This document shows positions 12,136 through 20,241 of a DNA stretch of 64,000 nucleotides, one piece after another; position 1 is the stretch's first letter; each line of letters starts with the position of its first letter. The DNA comes from Rhodoplanes serenus (GTDB taxonomy: Bacteria; Pseudomonadota; Alphaproteobacteria; Rhizobiales; Xanthobacteraceae): contig WNKV01000001.1 in NCBI GenBank assembly GCA_009720755.1, positions 1-64,000 on the forward strand, in the 5' to 3' direction. Position numbers and translations under genes: made by a program. The notes below the pieces were generated by a model. The model was not told where the DNA came from and searched no databases. It was given only the letters and a program-made list of their open reading frames with translations.

Positions 12136-12828
12136 ATGGACATCGTCGTCGACAGCCTGCTGGAAGGAGCCCGCCGGGTCGCCGGCACCGTCGCGGTGAT
12201 CGACGTGTTCCGCGCCTTCACCACGGCGGCGGTGGCGTTCTCGCGCGGCGCCGAGAAGATCATCATGGTCGAGGCGGTCGCCGAGGCGTTCGCGTTGCGC
12301 GACGCCGTGATCGGCAGCGCCTGCATGGGCGAGGTCGACGCCGTCAAGGTCGAGGGCTTCGACCTCGGCAACTCGCCGTTCGAGGCGTCCGAGTTCGACT
12401 TTGCCGGCCGCACCGTGATCCAGCGCACCAGCGCCGGCACCCAGGGCGTGGTGGCGGCACTCGGCCGCGCCGACCGCCTCTATGCGGCGGCCCTCGTCAC
12501 CGCGCCGGCGACCGCCCGTGCCGTCACGGCGGGGCAGCCGGACCGCGTCACCCTCGTCGCCATGGGACGGCACGGCCGGGTGCGCACCGACGAGGACGAC
12601 ATCTGCGCCATCCATCTGCGTAATCTGCTGGAGGGTCGCACCGGCGCGCCGGCGGCAGTGCGCGACCTGATCCTCGCCGGCGGCCAGATCGCCGAGTTCC
12701 GCGACCCCGAGGTCGCCCACATGCATCCCGGCGATCTCGACATCTGCCTCGACATCGGCCGCTACGACTTCGCGATTCGTGTGACGGCCGAGGACGGCCG
12801 CCCGGTCGCGCGGATAGAGCGGGTTTAG
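12136..12828 (+). CDS. 2-phosphosulfolactate phosphatase family protein (ComB-like)
   Basis: This 230-aa protein matches the ComB fold: AVIDVFRAFTTAAVAFSRGAE near the N-terminus, VDAVKVEGFDLGNSPFEA in the middle and QRTSAGTQGVVAAL afterwards. ComB removes phosphate from 2-phosphosulfolactate in coenzyme M synthesis, a Mg-dependent cytosolic reaction. Bacterial members often lie outside any CoM pathway. No ComA, ComC or other sulfonate gene is in the window, so the physiological substrate is uncertain. ATG 12136 is chosen because the family alignment begins at MDIVVDSLLEG; an ATG at 12103 would add 11 residues without support. Confidence 0.82.
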   Translation: MDIVVDSLLEGARRVAGTVAVIDVFRAFTTAAVAFSRGAEKIIMVEAVAEAFALRDAVIGSACMGEVDAVKVEGFDLGNSPFEASEFDFAGRTVIQRTSAGTQGVVAALGRADRLYAAALVTAPATARAVTAGQPDRVTLVAMGRHGRVRTDEDDICAIHLRNLLEGRTGAPAAVRDLILAGGQIAEFRDPEVAHMHPGDLDICLDIGRYDFAIRVTAEDGRPVARIERV

Positions 12829-12877
12829 AGCATTTTCCGGCGAAGTGGACTCCGGTTCGCCGTCGAAAATGCGACCA
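12828..12877. repeat. 50-bp dispersed repeat, copy 1
   Basis: GAGCATTTTCCGGCG...GTCGAAAATGCGACCA is an imperfect palindrome with GCATTTTC and GAAAATGC ends. An inverted copy with only a few mismatches lies at 44211-44260. It starts at the last base of the ComB-like stop codon. Confidence 0.85.
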
Positions 12878-12970
12878 AATAATACCGATGGCTGCTGAGG
12901 TCGACTCGTCGTGCCCGGCCTTCGGCCGGAAGATGCAGTCCGAGAGTGCTGCCGTTGGTCTGATCTGGTC

Positions 12971-13100
12971 GGAGGTCGCCTGTCCCGGGCGGAGGCGCGA
13001 CGCGCCGGAGACCCGGGACCCAGGGGCGGCGATTGCGGAGCTTGCGGCTCTGGGCCCCGGCTCGCGGCACTGCGTGCCGCGTCCGGGGCACGAGGCCTCA
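12971..13100. repeat. 129-bp dispersed repeat, copy A
   Basis: This long GC-rich intergenic element starts GGAGGTCGCCTGTCCCGGGC and ends GTCCGGGGCACGAGGCCTCA. A roughly 95% identical copy lies in opposite orientation at 22470-22598. Internal arms such as CCCGGGCGG and CCGGGACCC let it fold strongly. Fragments with similar ends occur near 18297-18365 and 19001-19065. No reading frame in it is credible. Confidence 0.88.
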
Positions 13101-13132
13101 TGCACGTCGCCGGTGAGAGGCAGGCTTCGGGC

Positions 13133-13330
13133 CTACTCCGGCCGGTACACCCCGGTGCGCGGGTCGCGGCGCAGCTTGGGCAGGCGTGCCGGATCGACCA
13201 CCTCGACCGGGCGCATCTGCTCCAGCTCCTCGTTGATGCGGCGCCACTCCTTCATCAGCACGCGGCCGAGCGCCGCCACGCCGAGCGCCGCGACGCCGGC
13301 TGCGATCATGGGCGGAAACACGAACGGCAT
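13133..13330 (-). CDS. Small conserved hypothetical membrane-anchored protein
   Basis: This 65-aa protein starts at ATG 13330 behind a strong AAGGAG SD with about 7 nt spacing. The long in-frame extension upstream lacks one. An N-terminal hydrophobic segment (PPMIAAGVAALGVAALG) is followed by a charged stretch (MKEWRRINEELEQM) and the tail LPKLRRDPRTGVYRPE. I recognise the general shape from Hyphomicrobiales genomes but no function. It lies 158 bp downstream of sppA on the same strand and may share its transcript. Confidence 0.75.
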   Translation of the reverse strand: MPFVFPPMIAAGVAALGVAALGRVLMKEWRRINEELEQMRPVEVVDPARLPKLRRDPRTGVYRPE

Positions 13331-13488
13331 GCTGGTTCTCCTTGTCGAAGCCCGCGAACCGGCGCGGCGCGGGCGACCGCTCACTCCATAGTTCGACGCG
13401 ACGCCCGGAATCGATACAGTCCTGTGTCGCTCCGCCGCATCGGCATATTCATCCGACGCGCATTCACCGTCACGCCGTCCTCGCCGCG

Positions 13489-14481
13489 CTACAGGCCGTA
13501 ACGGCTCCACAGCGCGCGTGCCTCCAGGGCCGAGACGATGTCGCCGGCGAGCCCTTCTGGAAATCCGCTACGTCCGCCGCCTCCGAACAGATCATCCCCG
13601 AAGGAACCACCTGTCGCGCCGATCAGCCGCCGCGCCAAAAAGCTGCGCTCCGGCGCGACGAGCGGCATCACCACATCCTTGCCGAAGCGCTCGCGCAGAT
13701 AGCCGCGCAGATCGCCGAGCCGGTCGACCAGCCCGTGCCCGAGCGCCGTCGTGCCGACCCAGTACTCGCCCGAGAACAGGGTGTTTTCGGGGCCGGACAG
13801 GCGGGCGCCGCGGCGGGTGCGCACCAGATCGATAAACAATGCGTGAATCTGCTCCTGGATCGCCTTGATGCGGGCGACGTCCTCGGGGTTCTCGGGGAGG
13901 AACGGATCGAGCGACGACTTGTGCTCGCCGGCCGTGTAGATGCGCCGCTCGATGCCGAGCCTCTCGATCGCCCGGTCGAGCCCGAAGGTCGCCCCGATGA
14001 CCCCGATGGAGCCGACGATCGAGGCCGGATCGGCGACGATCTCGTCGGCCGCGCAGGCGATCATGTAGCCGCCCGAGGCGCCGATGTCCTCGACGGCGGC
14101 GATCACCGGCAGCTCCTTCTCCTCGGCGAGCTGGCGGATGCGGCGGAAGATCAGGTGCGACTGCGCCGCCGAGCCGCCCGGCGAGTTGATGGCGAGCGCC
14201 ACCGCCTTGGCGCCGCGCGCCGCGAAGGCGCGGTCGAGCGCGCGAGCGAGGCCGGCGAGCGTCACGCCCGGCCGCAGCGGCGTCGCCATGCCGATCACCC
14301 CGGAGATTCGCACCACCGGCACTACCACGGCGTCGTCGCGCCAGCGGCGCGGCAGAACGGGCCGCAGCAGCCGCCGCGCCCGATCGAGAAGAAGGCGGGC
14401 CGAGCCGCCCGATCCGTCTGGCTGCGCGCCGGAGACCGGCCCTTCCGCGCCGCCGGGCCGCGCGGTCTCCATTGCCGTCAT
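13489..14481 (-). CDS. sppA: S49 family signal peptide peptidase (SppA-like)
   Basis: This 330-aa serine protease is of the short (single-domain) SppA/SohB type. The ATG at 14481 has AGGA 7 nt upstream. The core begins VVPVVRISGVIG, with NSPGGSAAQ, the nucleophile in GASGGYM (S136) and the general base Lys in GEHKSSLDPF (K188). These form the Ser-Lys dyad of S49 proteases that cut cleaved signal peptides in the membrane. A hydrophobic N-terminal anchor is not obvious; residues 1-50 are Gly/Pro/Arg-rich, so membrane attachment may be peripheral. Confidence 0.9.
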   Translation of the reverse strand: MTAMETARPGGAEGPVSGAQPDGSGGSARLLLDRARRLLRPVLPRRWRDDAVVVPVVRISGVIGMATPLRPGVTLAGLARALDRAFAARGAKAVALAINSPGGSAAQSHLIFRRIRQLAEEKELPVIAAVEDIGASGGYMIACAADEIVADPASIVGSIGVIGATFGLDRAIERLGIERRIYTAGEHKSSLDPFLPENPEDVARIKAIQEQIHALFIDLVRTRRGARLSGPENTLFSGEYWVGTTALGHGLVDRLGDLRGYLRERFGKDVVMPLVAPERSFLARRLIGATGGSFGDDLFGGGGRSGFPEGLAGDIVSALEARALWSRYGL

Positions 14482-14826
14482 GGTGCCGTCCTGCATCCGC
14501 TGCATGCTGCTTCGCCACTCCGCCGACCACCGGCCGTCGCTGGACGACAAGCCGATCAGGCGATCCGAGTTTCCGGGTCGATTGTGGCGCCGCATCGACG
14601 CGCGGCCGCAGGACGCGAGGGCGGGGTGTCGCAGCCGGCCGTTACGATTCGTTTACCGGCCCCGGTGTTCAGTGGTCGAGCGCCGGCAAGGTTGATCGAC
14701 CGTGAATCCAACCGCTCGAATGCAGGCGCAATTCTTGCTTAGCGCGAACTCTCGTCGCATCTGCACGTTGCAGATGAGACGAACCGTCGCGGGTTGCCTA
14801 CCCCCGGCAAACCAGGAGGTGCCGTC

Positions 14827-14928
14827 ATGGAGCTCAAGGTCTTGATCATGGCGTCGCTGTTCGGCTTCATCGCGGCCATGTATCACGCGCCCGAATGGCG
14901 GCTCGGCCGCCGCGTCCGCCGCGGCTGA
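14827..14928 (+). CDS. 33-aa small membrane peptide with strong Shine-Dalgarno
   Basis: ATG 14827 follows AGGAGGT with an 8-nt spacer, among the best SDs in the window. The peptide MELKVLIMASLFGFIAAMYH continues into APEWRLGRR and a basic end. It has one short hydrophobic helix with a positive C-terminus, so the body would stay in the cytoplasm. It stands alone between divergent sppA and the convergent methyltransferase gene. The length is below most annotation cut-offs. No function is known; the spacing and amphipathic logic argue against chance. Confidence 0.6.
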   Translation: MELKVLIMASLFGFIAAMYHAPEWRLGRRVRRG

Positions 14929-14994
14929 GGTTTTCGCACGCGCTCCGCACCTCCCCCGTTTCGGGGCCACTCCCTGCGGTTCGTGGCCCGGCTC

Positions 14995-15852
14995 TCACGA
15001 TGCCGCGAGCGGCAGCGTCGCGCCGCCGCGCAGCACGGCCTCCGCCTCGGCGCTGGGCAGCCCTGCCGCGTCGGTGAGCACGAGCCCCGGCCACAGCGCC
15101 AGCGGCGCCCGCCCCCCCTTCTCGGCCCGCACCAGCACCCGGATCGCCGGCCGTTCCGGCTTGCCGTGGATCGGCAGCACCGCGATGGCCCCGAAGCCGC
15201 GGTCGAGCTGGGCGAGCAGATCGCCGAGCCGGTCCGCCGGGTGAATGAGCGTCAGCGTGCCGCCCGGTCGCAGCAGCCGCGCCGCCACCGCGATCCAGCG
15301 GGCCGTGAGATCGGCCGCCGCCACATGGGCGCGGCGCCGCTCTGGATCGGGCGAGGCCGACAGCCGCCGGTGATCGTTGAACGGCGGGTTGGTGAGCACC
15401 CGGTCGGCGCCGCCGGGCGCAAGGCCGGCGGCCGCGAAGACGTCCGACGCCGCCTCGACATCGAGCGCCACGGCGTCGACCCGGTCGCCGAGGCCGTTGC
15501 GCCGGGCGTTCTCGGTGGCGGCGACGGCGAGGGCCGGCTCGATCTCGACCAGGCTCGCCCGCAGCCCCGGCACCCGCGCGGCAAGCAGCAGCCCGGCCGC
15601 CCCCACCCCGGCACCGAGATCGACGGCATGCTCGCCGGCCCGGCCCGGCGTCGCCGCCGCCAGCAGCACGGCATCATGGCCGAAGCGGTGGCCGCGGCGC
15701 GGCTGGAGCAGGCGGAGGCGGCCGTTCAGCACCGCATCGTCGGTCCAGGCGTCCGCGGTCCCCAGGGCCGCCGGCCACCCGGCCGGCGCCTCGCCCGGGA
15801 ACACGTCGCCTGGAGGCGCCTCGCCGGCGGGCGCGCGGGTCTCAGCCGACAT
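14995..15852 (-). CDS. tRNA1(Val) A37 N6-methyltransferase-like SAM methyltransferase
   Basis: This 285-aa class I methyltransferase shows RFGHDAVLLAA (YfiC/TrmN6-type N-terminus), the SAM-binding VDLGAGVGAAGLLLA and VEIEPALA, and the N6-adenine signature NPPF near residue 155. It probably methylates a nucleic acid adenine, with tRNA most likely. The ATG at 15852 overlaps the end of the DUF2007 gene by 11 bp, so the two are translationally coupled in the order glycosyltransferase-DUF2007-methyltransferase. Confidence 0.85.
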   Translation of the reverse strand: MSAETRAPAGEAPPGDVFPGEAPAGWPAALGTADAWTDDAVLNGRLRLLQPRRGHRFGHDAVLLAAATPGRAGEHAVDLGAGVGAAGLLLAARVPGLRASLVEIEPALAVAATENARRNGLGDRVDAVALDVEAASDVFAAAGLAPGGADRVLTNPPFNDHRRLSASPDPERRRAHVAAADLTARWIAVAARLLRPGGTLTLIHPADRLGDLLAQLDRGFGAIAVLPIHGKPERPAIRVLVRAEKGGRAPLALWPGLVLTDAAGLPSAEAEAVLRGGATLPLAAS

Positions 15853-16072
15853 CGGGCCGCAGCTCGTGGCCGAGACCGGCGTCGCGCAAGAGCCCCTGGG
15901 CGACCCGCACCACAGTGTCGGGCACCAGCAGCCGGCGTGGCAGGATGCCGATCGAGCCCTCCAGCACGCTCATGTTCTGATCGAGCACCAGGTGGTCGAT
16001 GCCGGCGCCGTCGAGCAGCGCCACCACGGCCGACAGCAGCACCGGATCGTTGGTCCGCAGAATCTCCTTCAC
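15842..16072 (-). CDS. DUF2007 domain protein
   Basis: This 76-aa protein, MKEILRTNDPVLLSAVVALL..., matches the DUF2007 'putative signal transducing' family, a small ferredoxin-like fold of unknown role. It begins at GTG 16072 with GGGAG 6 nt upstream. The glycosyltransferase stop shares GTGA with its start, and its own end overlaps the methyltransferase start. This tight coupling on both sides suggests stoichiometric expression. Confidence 0.88.
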   Translation of the reverse strand: MKEILRTNDPVLLSAVVALLDGAGIDHLVLDQNMSVLEGSIGILPRRLLVPDTVVRVAQGLLRDAGLGHELRPDVG

Positions 16073-17079
16073 GGCCGGCTCCCCTCCCCGGCGCGGACGC
16101 CGACGCCGGCGAGGCCCGGTGCCGGCTGCGCCAGATAGGCCAGGAGCTTCATCTCGCGCCGCCCGCGCGTGACCGTGTCGAGGACGAGACCGCAGGCGAT
16201 CGACAGCACCGCCACGATCATCATGCCGGTGGCCAGGATGGCGGTCGGAAAGCGCGGCACCACGCCCTGCTCCACGAAGGTGACGACGATCGGCACCGCC
16301 AGGGCGATCGCCAGGGTCGCGATGAGGAGCCCGATCCAGCCGAAGAACGGCAAGGGTCGCTCGGCCCGGTACAGCTTGGCGATGGTCCATAGGATGCGAA
16401 AGCCGTCGCGCCAGGTGCTGAGCTTCGATTCCGACCCGTCCGGGCGTGAGTAGTAGGGAGTCGCGATCTCGGCCACCGGCATGTCGAGCTCCAGGGCATG
16501 GACGGTCAGCTCGGTCTCGATCTCGAAGCCGCCCGACAGCACCGGGAACGACTTGACGAAGCGGCGCGAGAACACCCGGTAGCCCGACAGCATGTCGGTG
16601 ACGGCGGCGCCGAAGGTCCAGCGCACGAAGCCGGTGAGCAGGCGATTGCCGAAGCGGTGGCCGCGCCGATAGGCCCCCGCCCCCTCCGCCACCCGGGCCG
16701 CCACCACCATGTCGAGCCCGTCGTCGAGGAGGCGCGCCACCATGGCCGATGCGCTCGGCGCATCATACGTAGAATCCCCGTCGACCAGGACATAGACGTC
16801 GGCGTCGACGTCGCTGAACATGCGGCGGACGACGTGCCCCTTGCCCTGCTGGGCGACGCCGCGCACCTCCGCGCCGGCGGCGCGGGCGACCTCCGCGGTG
16901 CGGTCCCTCGAATTGTTGTCGTAGACGTGGATGGTGGCGTCCGGCAGGGCGGCCCGGAAGTCGGCCACCACCTGGGCGATGGAGGCCTCCTCGTCGTAGC
17001 ACGGCACCAGGACGGCGATCCGCAGGCCGGTCTCAACGCCGGAGCGGGATGCGCCGCGGCGGTCGAGCAGTCGCGTCAA
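16069..17079 (-). CDS. Family 2 glycosyltransferase with C-terminal membrane helices
   Basis: This 336-aa protein starts at TTG 17079: TAGGAGG lies 6 nt upstream, whereas the ATG at 17163 falls inside a tandem repeat. The GT-A domain (about 15-235) has VLVPCYDEEASI, the donor-binding DGDSTYD (DxD-type) and MLSGYRVFSRRFV. Two C-terminal TM helices follow (FFGWIGLLIATLAIAL and a second ending VLSIACGLVL). The pattern fits a DPM/GtrB-like polyprenyl-phosphate or lipid glycosyltransferase on the cytoplasmic face. It is divergent from ispB, which makes a polyprenyl chain, although a functional link is only inference. Confidence 0.88.
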   Translation of the reverse strand: MTRLLDRRGASRSGVETGLRIAVLVPCYDEEASIAQVVADFRAALPDATIHVYDNNSRDRTAEVARAAGAEVRGVAQQGKGHVVRRMFSDVDADVYVLVDGDSTYDAPSASAMVARLLDDGLDMVVAARVAEGAGAYRRGHRFGNRLLTGFVRWTFGAAVTDMLSGYRVFSRRFVKSFPVLSGGFEIETELTVHALELDMPVAEIATPYYSRPDGSESKLSTWRDGFRILWTIAKLYRAERPLPFFGWIGLLIATLAIALAVPIVVTFVEQGVVPRFPTAILATGMMIVAVLSIACGLVLDTVTRGRREMKLLAYLAQPAPGLAGVGVRAGEGSRP

Positions 17080-17093
17080 GTCGGTCCTCCTAC

Positions 17094-17163
17094 GGACGAT
17101 TCGCCCCGGACGTTTCGCTACGGACGTTTCGCTACGGACGTGTCGGGAGGGACGCATCGCCAC
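17094..17163. repeat. Five tandem 14-bp units between the glycosyltransferase and ispB
   Basis: GGACG begins at 17094, 17108, 17122, 17136 and 17150, giving an exact 14-bp period over 70 bp. Two units are identical (GGACGTTTCGCTAC); the others keep GGACG and a TCG at the same offset. The array lies 3 bp upstream of the glycosyltransferase SD and 41 bp upstream of the ispB promoter. Confidence 0.93.
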
Positions 17164-17203
17164 GCCCGTTGCGGAAGCGCCACGCCAGTGGCAAACAGCG
17201 CAC

Positions 17204-17232
17204 TTGCGGCGCTATCGTAGCATTTCTATTGT
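17204..17232 (+). promoter_or_regulatory. Candidate sigma-70-type promoter for ispB
   Basis: TTGCGG at 17204-17209 and TATTGT at 17227-17232 are separated by exactly 17 bp, 30 bp before the TTG start of ispB. It sits in one of the few AT-richer spots of the window. No upstream element was recognised. Confidence 0.45.
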
Positions 17233-17261
17233 CCCTGGTCCTTGCTTTCGGAGAATCGGCG

Positions 17262-18272
17262 TTGGCCGTCGTTATTCCTTTCGAGTCCCATTCCGGCGCG
17301 TCCATCGATCGCCTGGTGACCCACGTCAACGCCGACATGGCGCGTGTCAACGCCGCCATCCTGTCGTGTACCGGCTCCGAGGTCACGATGATCCCGGAGG
17401 TCGCCAACCATCTCATCACCTCGGGCGGCAAGCGGCTGCGGCCGATGCTGACGCTCGCCATGGCGCAGCTCTCCGGCTACGAGGGCGACGGCCACGTCAA
17501 GCTCGCCGCCTCGGTCGAGTTCATGCACACGGCGACGCTCCTGCACGACGATGTCGTCGACGAGAGCGACATGCGCCGCGGCAAGCTCGCGGCACGCATG
17601 CTGTGGGGCAACGAGGCGAGCGTGCTGGTCGGTGACTTCCTGCTCGGCCAGGCGTTCAAGCTGATGGTCGAGGTGGGCTCGCTGCGGGCGCTGGAGATCC
17701 TGTCGAACGCCGCCGCCGTCATCGCCGAGGGCGAGGTGCGGCAGATCGGCACCGCCAAGAACACCGCCACCACCGAGGACGAGTATCTGGCCGTGGTGCG
17801 TGCCAAGACGGCCGAGCTGTTCGGAGCCGCCTGCGAGGTCGGGCCGGTGATCGCCGAGCGGCCCAAGGCCGAGCAGGCCGCCTGCCGCTCCTTCGGCATG
17901 AATCTCGGCATCGCGTTCCAGCTCGTCGACGACGCGCTCGATTACGGCGGCAAGGCCGCCAAGCTGGGCAAGAATGTCGGTGACGACTTCCGCGACGGCA
18001 AGATCACCCTGCCGGTGGTGCTGGCCTTCCGCCGCGGCTCCGATTCCGAGCGCGACTTCTGGCGCCGCACGCTGGAGACGGGCGCGATCGCCGACGGTGA
18101 TCTGGAGCAGGCGATCGCGCTGGTCGCCAAGCACCGGGCGCTCGACGACACCATCACGCGGGCCCGCCACTACGGCTCCATCGCCCGCGATGCGCTCGCT
18201 CTCTTCCCCGACTGCTCGATCAAGCAAGCGCTCGAAGAGGCCGTCGAGTTCGCCATCAGCCGCACCCACTGA
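17262..18272 (+). CDS. ispB: Octaprenyl-type polyprenyl diphosphate synthase
   Basis: This 336-aa trans-prenyltransferase elongates IPP units on an allylic diphosphate to make the ubiquinone side chain. The first Asp-rich motif is HDDVVDESD (D96 onwards) and the second is LVDDALD (D223); GGKRLRPML and the KTA motif also fit. The TTG start at 17262 gives the family N-terminus MAVVIPFES and has GGAG 8 nt upstream. Longer frames into the upstream tandem array are artefactual. The chain length is set by residues upstream of the first motif and cannot be fixed by eye, so octa- versus decaprenyl is open. Confidence 0.93.
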   Translation: MAVVIPFESHSGASIDRLVTHVNADMARVNAAILSCTGSEVTMIPEVANHLITSGGKRLRPMLTLAMAQLSGYEGDGHVKLAASVEFMHTATLLHDDVVDESDMRRGKLAARMLWGNEASVLVGDFLLGQAFKLMVEVGSLRALEILSNAAAVIAEGEVRQIGTAKNTATTEDEYLAVVRAKTAELFGAACEVGPVIAERPKAEQAACRSFGMNLGIAFQLVDDALDYGGKAAKLGKNVGDDFRDGKITLPVVLAFRRGSDSERDFWRRTLETGAIADGDLEQAIALVAKHRALDDTITRARHYGSIARDALALFPDCSIKQALEEAVEFAISRTH

Positions 18273-18397
18273 GCGGTTACCTGACTCTCCGCCCCGTGCC
18301 CGGACAACGCACGGCGGGCGCCCGCGTCCGGGACACGGAGGCTGAGCGCCGACAGCGCCCGCATGACGGGCGCCGCGATCTTTGCTACACTTCCGGC

Positions 18398-18988
18398 ATG
18401 ACGGTCCACCCCCCGGTGACGCGCACCACGACGGCGGCCGAAGGTCTGCCGCGCTGGCGATTCACGGTCGCCGAAATCGACCGCATGACCGAGCTCGGCA
18501 TCTTCCACGAGCACGAGCGGATCGAGCTGATCGGGGGCGAGATCGTTCCGATGGCGTCCAAGGGGCGGCACCACGAGATTCTGAAGTCGGCCCTCAATCT
18601 CCACTGGGCGCGCCGGCTGCCGGACGATCTCCTGTTCACCACCGAGACCACCTTCCGGCTCTCCATCGACACCTTCCTGGAGCCGGATTTCGTCTTCTAT
18701 CCCAAGGCCGAGGGCTGGTCGGGCCTGACCGCCGCGACGGCCCGGCTGGTGGTCGAGGTCGCCGATTCGAGCCTCGGCTGGGATCGTGGCCGCAAGGCCA
18801 AGCTGTATGCCGGCTTCGGCATCGCCGAGCTGTGGGTGATCGATGCGGTGCGGCTGACGACCCGCATTCATCGATCGCCAGGTCCGGACGGATATACCGC
18901 GGTGACCGACTGCGCCGCCGACGTGCCGCTGGTGCCGGAGCAGGTGCCGGCGCTGGCGGTGACGCTCGCGGCGCTGGAGCTGCACTGA
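18398..18988 (+). CDS. Uma2 family (DUF820) putative endonuclease
   Basis: This 196-aa protein has the Uma2 restriction-endonuclease-like fold: RFTVAEIDRMTELGIF, ERIELIGGEIVPM, FLEPDFVFYPK and RLVVEVADSS, then KLYAGFGIAELWVID. The D in EPDF and the E in VVEVADS are the expected metal ligands. Uma2 genes are abundant in cyanobacteria and scattered elsewhere, often as solitary mobile-like genes. No partner is nearby. It is flanked by fragments resembling the 129-bp repeat ends (18297-18365 and 19001-19065), which suggests insertion into a gap between ispB and ispE. Confidence 0.88.
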   Translation: MTVHPPVTRTTTAAEGLPRWRFTVAEIDRMTELGIFHEHERIELIGGEIVPMASKGRHHEILKSALNLHWARRLPDDLLFTTETTFRLSIDTFLEPDFVFYPKAEGWSGLTAATARLVVEVADSSLGWDRGRKAKLYAGFGIAELWVIDAVRLTTRIHRSPGPDGYTAVTDCAADVPLVPEQVPALAVTLAALELH

Positions 18989-19132
18989 TCACACCGGCCT
19001 CGTGTCCCGGGCGCGGCGCACTGCGACGCGCAGCGCCGTAGGGCGCCGCTGAACCGAGGCCCATGCGGCGACAGACAGTTCCGCGCAAGACCCCGGCTTT
19101 GGGTGCACAGGACAGGCGCCAGCGCGATATCG

Positions 19133-20023
19133 TCACCGCGCCAGCGCGGTCGCCTGCACCCACCAGCCCGGATGGCGGCTGCCGAGGGTGAGCGCCGCGT
19201 CGGCGGCGGCGCGCGGCTCGTCGAACAGCGCGAAGCAGGTCGAGCCCGACCCCGACATGCGGGCGAGCCGGCAGCCGCGCTGGCGGCGCAGCGTCGCCAG
19301 GAGATCGCCGACCGCCGGAGCGAGCCCGATCGCCGGCGGCTCCAGGTCGTTGCCGCTCTCCGCCAGGTATTCCCAAAAGCCGTCCGGATCGGCCGGCACC
19401 GCATCGTCGGCGGTCGCCTCGCCGCGGCGATCGCCCGGCGCCAGGCCGAGTGCCGTGAACACGTCGCGGGTGGCGAGCGGAAAACCCGGCCCGACCAGCA
19501 GGGCGAACAGCGGCGGCAGAGCCACCGGCGGCGCCAGCCGCTCGCCGACGCCGCGCATGATGCGCGGCCGGCCGGCGAGGCACACCGGCACGTCGGCGCC
19601 CGTCTTCAGGGCCGCCTCGGCGAGCCGCGGATCGTCGAGCGGAAGCCCGTTAAGGCGGGCGAGCAGCCGCAGCGCCGCGGCCGCATCCGACGAGCCGCCG
19701 CCGAGCCCACCGCCGGCCGGCAGCCGCTTGACCAGATCGAAGGCACCGAGCGCCAGGCCGGGCACGCGCTCGGCCAGGAGCCGCGCCGCCTTGAGCACCA
19801 GATTGTCGCCGAGCGGCCCGGCCTGGGCCGCGGTCGGACCGGATACCATCAGATCGAGCGCCGGCCCGGGCCGCAGGGTGAGACGGTCGCCGAGCGACGT
19901 GAAGGTCACCAGGCTTTCCAGCTCGTGATAGCCGTCGGCGCGCTTGCCGAGCACGCGCAGCGTCAGGTTGATCTTGGCGGGGGCGGTCTCTTCGAGAAGA
20001 TCGGATGCGACGGTCGCAGTCAT
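19133..20023 (-). CDS. ispE: 4-diphosphocytidyl-2-C-methyl-D-erythritol kinase
   Basis: This 296-aa GHMP kinase phosphorylates CDP-ME in the MEP isoprenoid pathway. The N-terminal APAKINLTLRV, the ADGYHEL motif, the glycine-rich ATP loop PAGGGLGGGSSDAAAAL and the C-terminal RMSGSGSTCFALF are all present. Length is normal. It supplies precursors for the prenyl synthase encoded 1.7 kb away. The start ATG 20023 matches the family N-terminus. Confidence 0.97.
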   Translation of the reverse strand: MTATVASDLLEETAPAKINLTLRVLGKRADGYHELESLVTFTSLGDRLTLRPGPALDLMVSGPTAAQAGPLGDNLVLKAARLLAERVPGLALGAFDLVKRLPAGGGLGGGSSDAAAALRLLARLNGLPLDDPRLAEAALKTGADVPVCLAGRPRIMRGVGERLAPPVALPPLFALLVGPGFPLATRDVFTALGLAPGDRRGEATADDAVPADPDGFWEYLAESGNDLEPPAIGLAPAVGDLLATLRRQRGCRLARMSGSGSTCFALFDEPRAAADAALTLGSRHPGWWVQATALAR

Positions 20024-20108
20024 CTGAGGTCCGCGTCATAACCTCGTCGTGCGCGGGCGGAGACCCGCGCGCCCACCGACGAAGGACATGATCTTCTCGA
20101 AAGGATGG

Positions 20109-20207
20109 GTCGCCGGGTCAAGCCCGGCGACGAGCCGGGAGACGATATCAGCAGCCGGGTCCGGCGACGGCAGCCAGCGAGATGGGTCGCCGGGTCGAGC
20201 CGGCGAC
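20109..20207. repeat. Paired palindromes between ispE and the TPR gene
   Basis: GTCGCCGGG-TCAAG-CCCGGCGAC (20109-20131) is a perfect 9-bp-arm hairpin. A decayed copy (GTCGCCGGG...CCGGCGAC) lies at 20186-20207, 77 bp on, each preceded by GATGG. The first resembles the core of the palindrome found inside glyS. The hairpin may end or stabilise the TPR transcript. Confidence 0.75.
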
Positions 20208-20241
20208 GACCCGAAGTGAGCAGGGCCGTGGCCGACGGCGC

